Assembly: GCF_965279545.1 (NCBI RefSeq)
Contig: NZ_OZ257250.1
Span: 3,534,001 to 3,598,000 of the forward strand
Length of the DNA: 64,000 bases
From: Methylibium sp965279545
Lineage (GTDB): Bacteria > Pseudomonadota > Gammaproteobacteria > Burkholderiales > Burkholderiaceae_C
Direction: 5' to 3'
The position numbers and the translations under genes are program-made. The notes under the pieces were generated by a model that saw only the letters and a program-made list of their open reading frames with translations, had not been told where the DNA came from and did not search any database. Shown in pieces: positions 62,452 to 64,000 of this stretch. The stretch's first letter is position 1. Each line of letters opens with the position of its first letter.

Positions 62452-63345
62452 ATGAGCATCCTGATCAACAAGGACACCAAGGTCATCACGCAGGGCATCA
62501 CCGGCAAGACGGGCCAGTTCCACACGCGCGGCTGCCGCGACTACGCGAACGGCAAGAACTGCTTCGTCGCCGGCGTGAACCCGAAGAAGGCCGGCGAGGA
62601 TTTCGAAGGCATTCCGATCTTCGCCAGCGTCAAGGACGCGGCGAAGAACACCGGCGCCACCGTCAGCGTGATCTACGTGCCGCCGGCCGGTGCCGCTGCG
62701 GCCATCTGGGAAGCGGTCGAGGCCGACCTCGACCTGGTGATCGCGATCACCGAGGGCATTCCGGTCAGGGACATGCTCGAGGTGCGCAACAAGATGAAGG
62801 CCAAGGAGGCCGCCGGCGGCAAGCAGACGCTGCTGCTCGGCCCCAACTGCCCGGGTTTGATCACGCCGGACGAGATCAAGATCGGCATCATGCCGGGCCA
62901 CATCCACAAGAAGGGTCGCATCGGCGTGGTCAGCCGCTCTGGCACGCTGACCTATGAAGCGGTCGCCCAGCTCACCGAGCTGGGTCTCGGCCAGTCGAGC
63001 GCGGTCGGCATCGGCGGCGACCCGATCAACGGCCTGAAGCACATCGACATCATGAAGGCCTTCAACGACGATCCGGACACCGACGCGGTGATCATGATCG
63101 GCGAGATCGGCGGCCCCGACGAGGCCGAAGCGGCCCGCTGGTGCAAGGCCCACATGAAGAAGCCCATCGTCGGCTTCATCGCCGGCGTCACCGCCCCTGC
63201 GGGCAAGCGCATGGGCCATGCCGGCGCGCTGATCTCGGGCGGTGCCGACACCGCCGACGCCAAGCTCGCGATCATGGAGGAGTGCGGCTTCACCGTGACG
63301 CGCAACCCCTCGGAAATGGGCAAGCTGCTCAAGGCGCTGCTTTGA
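62452..63345 (+). CDS. sucD: Succinyl-CoA synthetase (ADP-forming) subunit alpha
   Basis: 297 residues, with GAGGAAG before ATG 62452. KVITQGITGKTGQFHTR is the CoA-binding start, GPNCPGLITPDEIKIGIMPG in the middle, and GHAGALISGG contains the active-site His that is phosphorylated. It forms the alpha-beta complex with SucC; same operon. Confidence 0.97.
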   Translation: MSILINKDTKVITQGITGKTGQFHTRGCRDYANGKNCFVAGVNPKKAGEDFEGIPIFASVKDAAKNTGATVSVIYVPPAGAAAAIWEAVEADLDLVIAITEGIPVRDMLEVRNKMKAKEAAGGKQTLLLGPNCPGLITPDEIKIGIMPGHIHKKGRIGVVSRSGTLTYEAVAQLTELGLGQSSAVGIGGDPINGLKHIDIMKAFNDDPDTDAVIMIGEIGGPDEAEAARWCKAHMKKPIVGFIAGVTAPAGKRMGHAGALISGGADTADAKLAIMEECGFTVTRNPSEMGKLLKALL

Positions 63346-63351
63346 CGCAAG

Positions 63352-63378
63352 GCATCGGCGCGGTATCCGCGCCGATGC
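63352..63378 (+). terminator. Strong stem-loop after sucD
   Basis: A 12-bp perfect stem (arms 63352-63363 and 63367-63378) with a 3-base loop, seven bases after the sucD stop. No T-run follows, so it may act as an mRNA 3' stabiliser or a rho-independent-like end with help; alternatively it belongs to the leader of the next gene. Confidence 0.5.
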
Positions 63379-63447
63379 GTAGTATCACGAAGCTTGCAGG
63401 GAGATGACGGCGCGACACTAGCATCAGTGCTCACTACCGCCGGATAC

Positions 63448-63471
63448 GGGGGCCTCGGCCCCCTTTTCTTT
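63448..63471 (+). terminator. Intrinsic terminator in the terC leader
   Basis: GC-only stem (arms 63448-63453 and 63458-63463, loop CTCG) followed by TTTTCTTT. It lies only 32 bases before the TerC start codon. So it either ends the sucCD transcript with a very tight terC promoter after it, or is a regulated terminator inside a terC leader. Confidence 0.7.
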
Positions 63472-63502
63472 GCCGCCGCTCCACGCCCCGAGGATCGTGA
63501 TC

Positions 63503-64000
63503 ATGGACTTTCTCACCGCCGCGTTCTGGATCGCGCTGCTCAAGATCGTGTGGGTCAACATCCTGCTGTCCGGTGACAACGCCGTGGTGATCGCGCTCGC
63601 GGCCCGCAAACTGCCGCCGAGACAGCAGAAGCTCTCGATCCTCGGTGGCAGCGCCGCTGCGATCGTGCTGCGGGTCTTGCTGACGCTGTTTGCGGTCCGG
63701 CTGCTGCAGTTCCCCTATCTGAAGCTCATCGGCTCGCTGCTGCTGCTGTGGATCGGCGTGCAGTTGATGGTCGACGAGGGCGACGAGGGCCATGTCGAGG
63801 CCGGCGACTCGCTGTGGAAGGCGATCCGCACCATCCTGGTGGCCGATCTGGTCATGAGCCTGGACAACGTGATCGCGGTGGCCGCCGCCGCCAACAGCGC
63901 CCCTGACGACATGCGCACGCTGCTGCTGGTGCTCGGCCTGGGTCTGTCGATCCCGCTGATCATCTTCGGCAGCACCCTGCTGCTCAAGCTCATGGAGCGC
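63503..64000 (+). CDS. TerC family (YjbE-type) membrane protein, 3' end outside window
   Basis: At least 166 residues from ATG 63503 with GAGGATC upstream; the frame is open at the window end. Membrane segments at about 5-25, 47-70, 72-88, 110-130 and 135-160. VNILLSGDNAVVIALA and LVADLVMSLDNVIAVAAAA each carry the conserved SGDN/SLDN acidic-Asn pair that probably binds metal. By family it exports manganese or another divalent metal, or loads exoenzymes with metal. Confidence 0.88.
   Translation, partial: MDFLTAAFWIALLKIVWVNILLSGDNAVVIALAARKLPPRQQKLSILGGSAAAIVLRVLLTLFAVRLLQFPYLKLIGSLLLLWIGVQLMVDEGDEGHVEAGDSLWKAIRTILVADLVMSLDNVIAVAAAANSAPDDMRTLLLVLGLGLSIPLIIFGSTLLLKLMER

Overview
The window is high-GC (roughly 70 percent by eye), densely coded DNA from a betaproteobacterium of the order Burkholderiales, most like the Rubrivivax/Leptothrix/Methylibium/Rhizobacter group. 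The basis is gene content and order: gatCAB divergent from mreBCD-mrdA-rodA, then a two-component pair divergent from recA-recX, then sucCD and a TerC-family gene. This is reasoning from remembered synteny, not a database match.

Layout. 1-1.6 kb: a lower-GC edge with a truncated HEPN/DUF4145-like gene and an unknown membrane protein. 1.6-7.4 kb: outer-membrane-type DUF3943 protein, DUF2805 protein, ProQ-like RNA chaperone, a small translational-machinery-type protein, a TetR regulator and an SDR oxidoreductase with matching palindromic operators, and a lipoprotein. 7.5-11.3 kb: a pqiA-pqiA-pqiB-pqiC lipid-transport operon with overlapping starts and stops. 11.3-16.4 kb: small proteins, a bacterial SET-domain methyltransferase, the ybhP-clsB-ybhN phospholipid operon on the minus strand, and a DEDD exonuclease. 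16.4-17.6 kb: an intact IS630-family element inserted in the exonuclease stop codon. 17.7-28.5 kb: a FliA-like sigma factor, an M14 peptidase-like protein, hydrolases, a transglutaminase-like protein, NnrU-type protein, tag glycosylase, PAP2 phosphatase, AmpG-like permease, M48 protease and a glyoxalase-II-like enzyme.

28.7-42.8 kb is the most unusual part: four very large minus-strand genes (1116, 1215, 1676 and 654 codons, transcribed in that order, separated by 45, 12 and 37 bp). The first carries a DUF6603-type region; the other three are proteins of no known function that share recognisable signature motifs. None has an evident signal peptide. They look like one operon encoding a large multi-protein assembly of unknown role, and are the best candidate here for an undescribed system.

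42.9-64 kb is core genome: exodeoxyribonuclease III divergent from pyrE, gatCAB, the rod-shape/elongasome operon mreBCD-mrdA-rodA, a patatin-like phospholipase, a QseBC/TctDE-type two-component system, recA with a LexA box, recX, a type-2 argC, sucCD, and the 5' part of a TerC gene behind a leader that contains an intrinsic terminator. No tRNA, rRNA or CRISPR array was seen.
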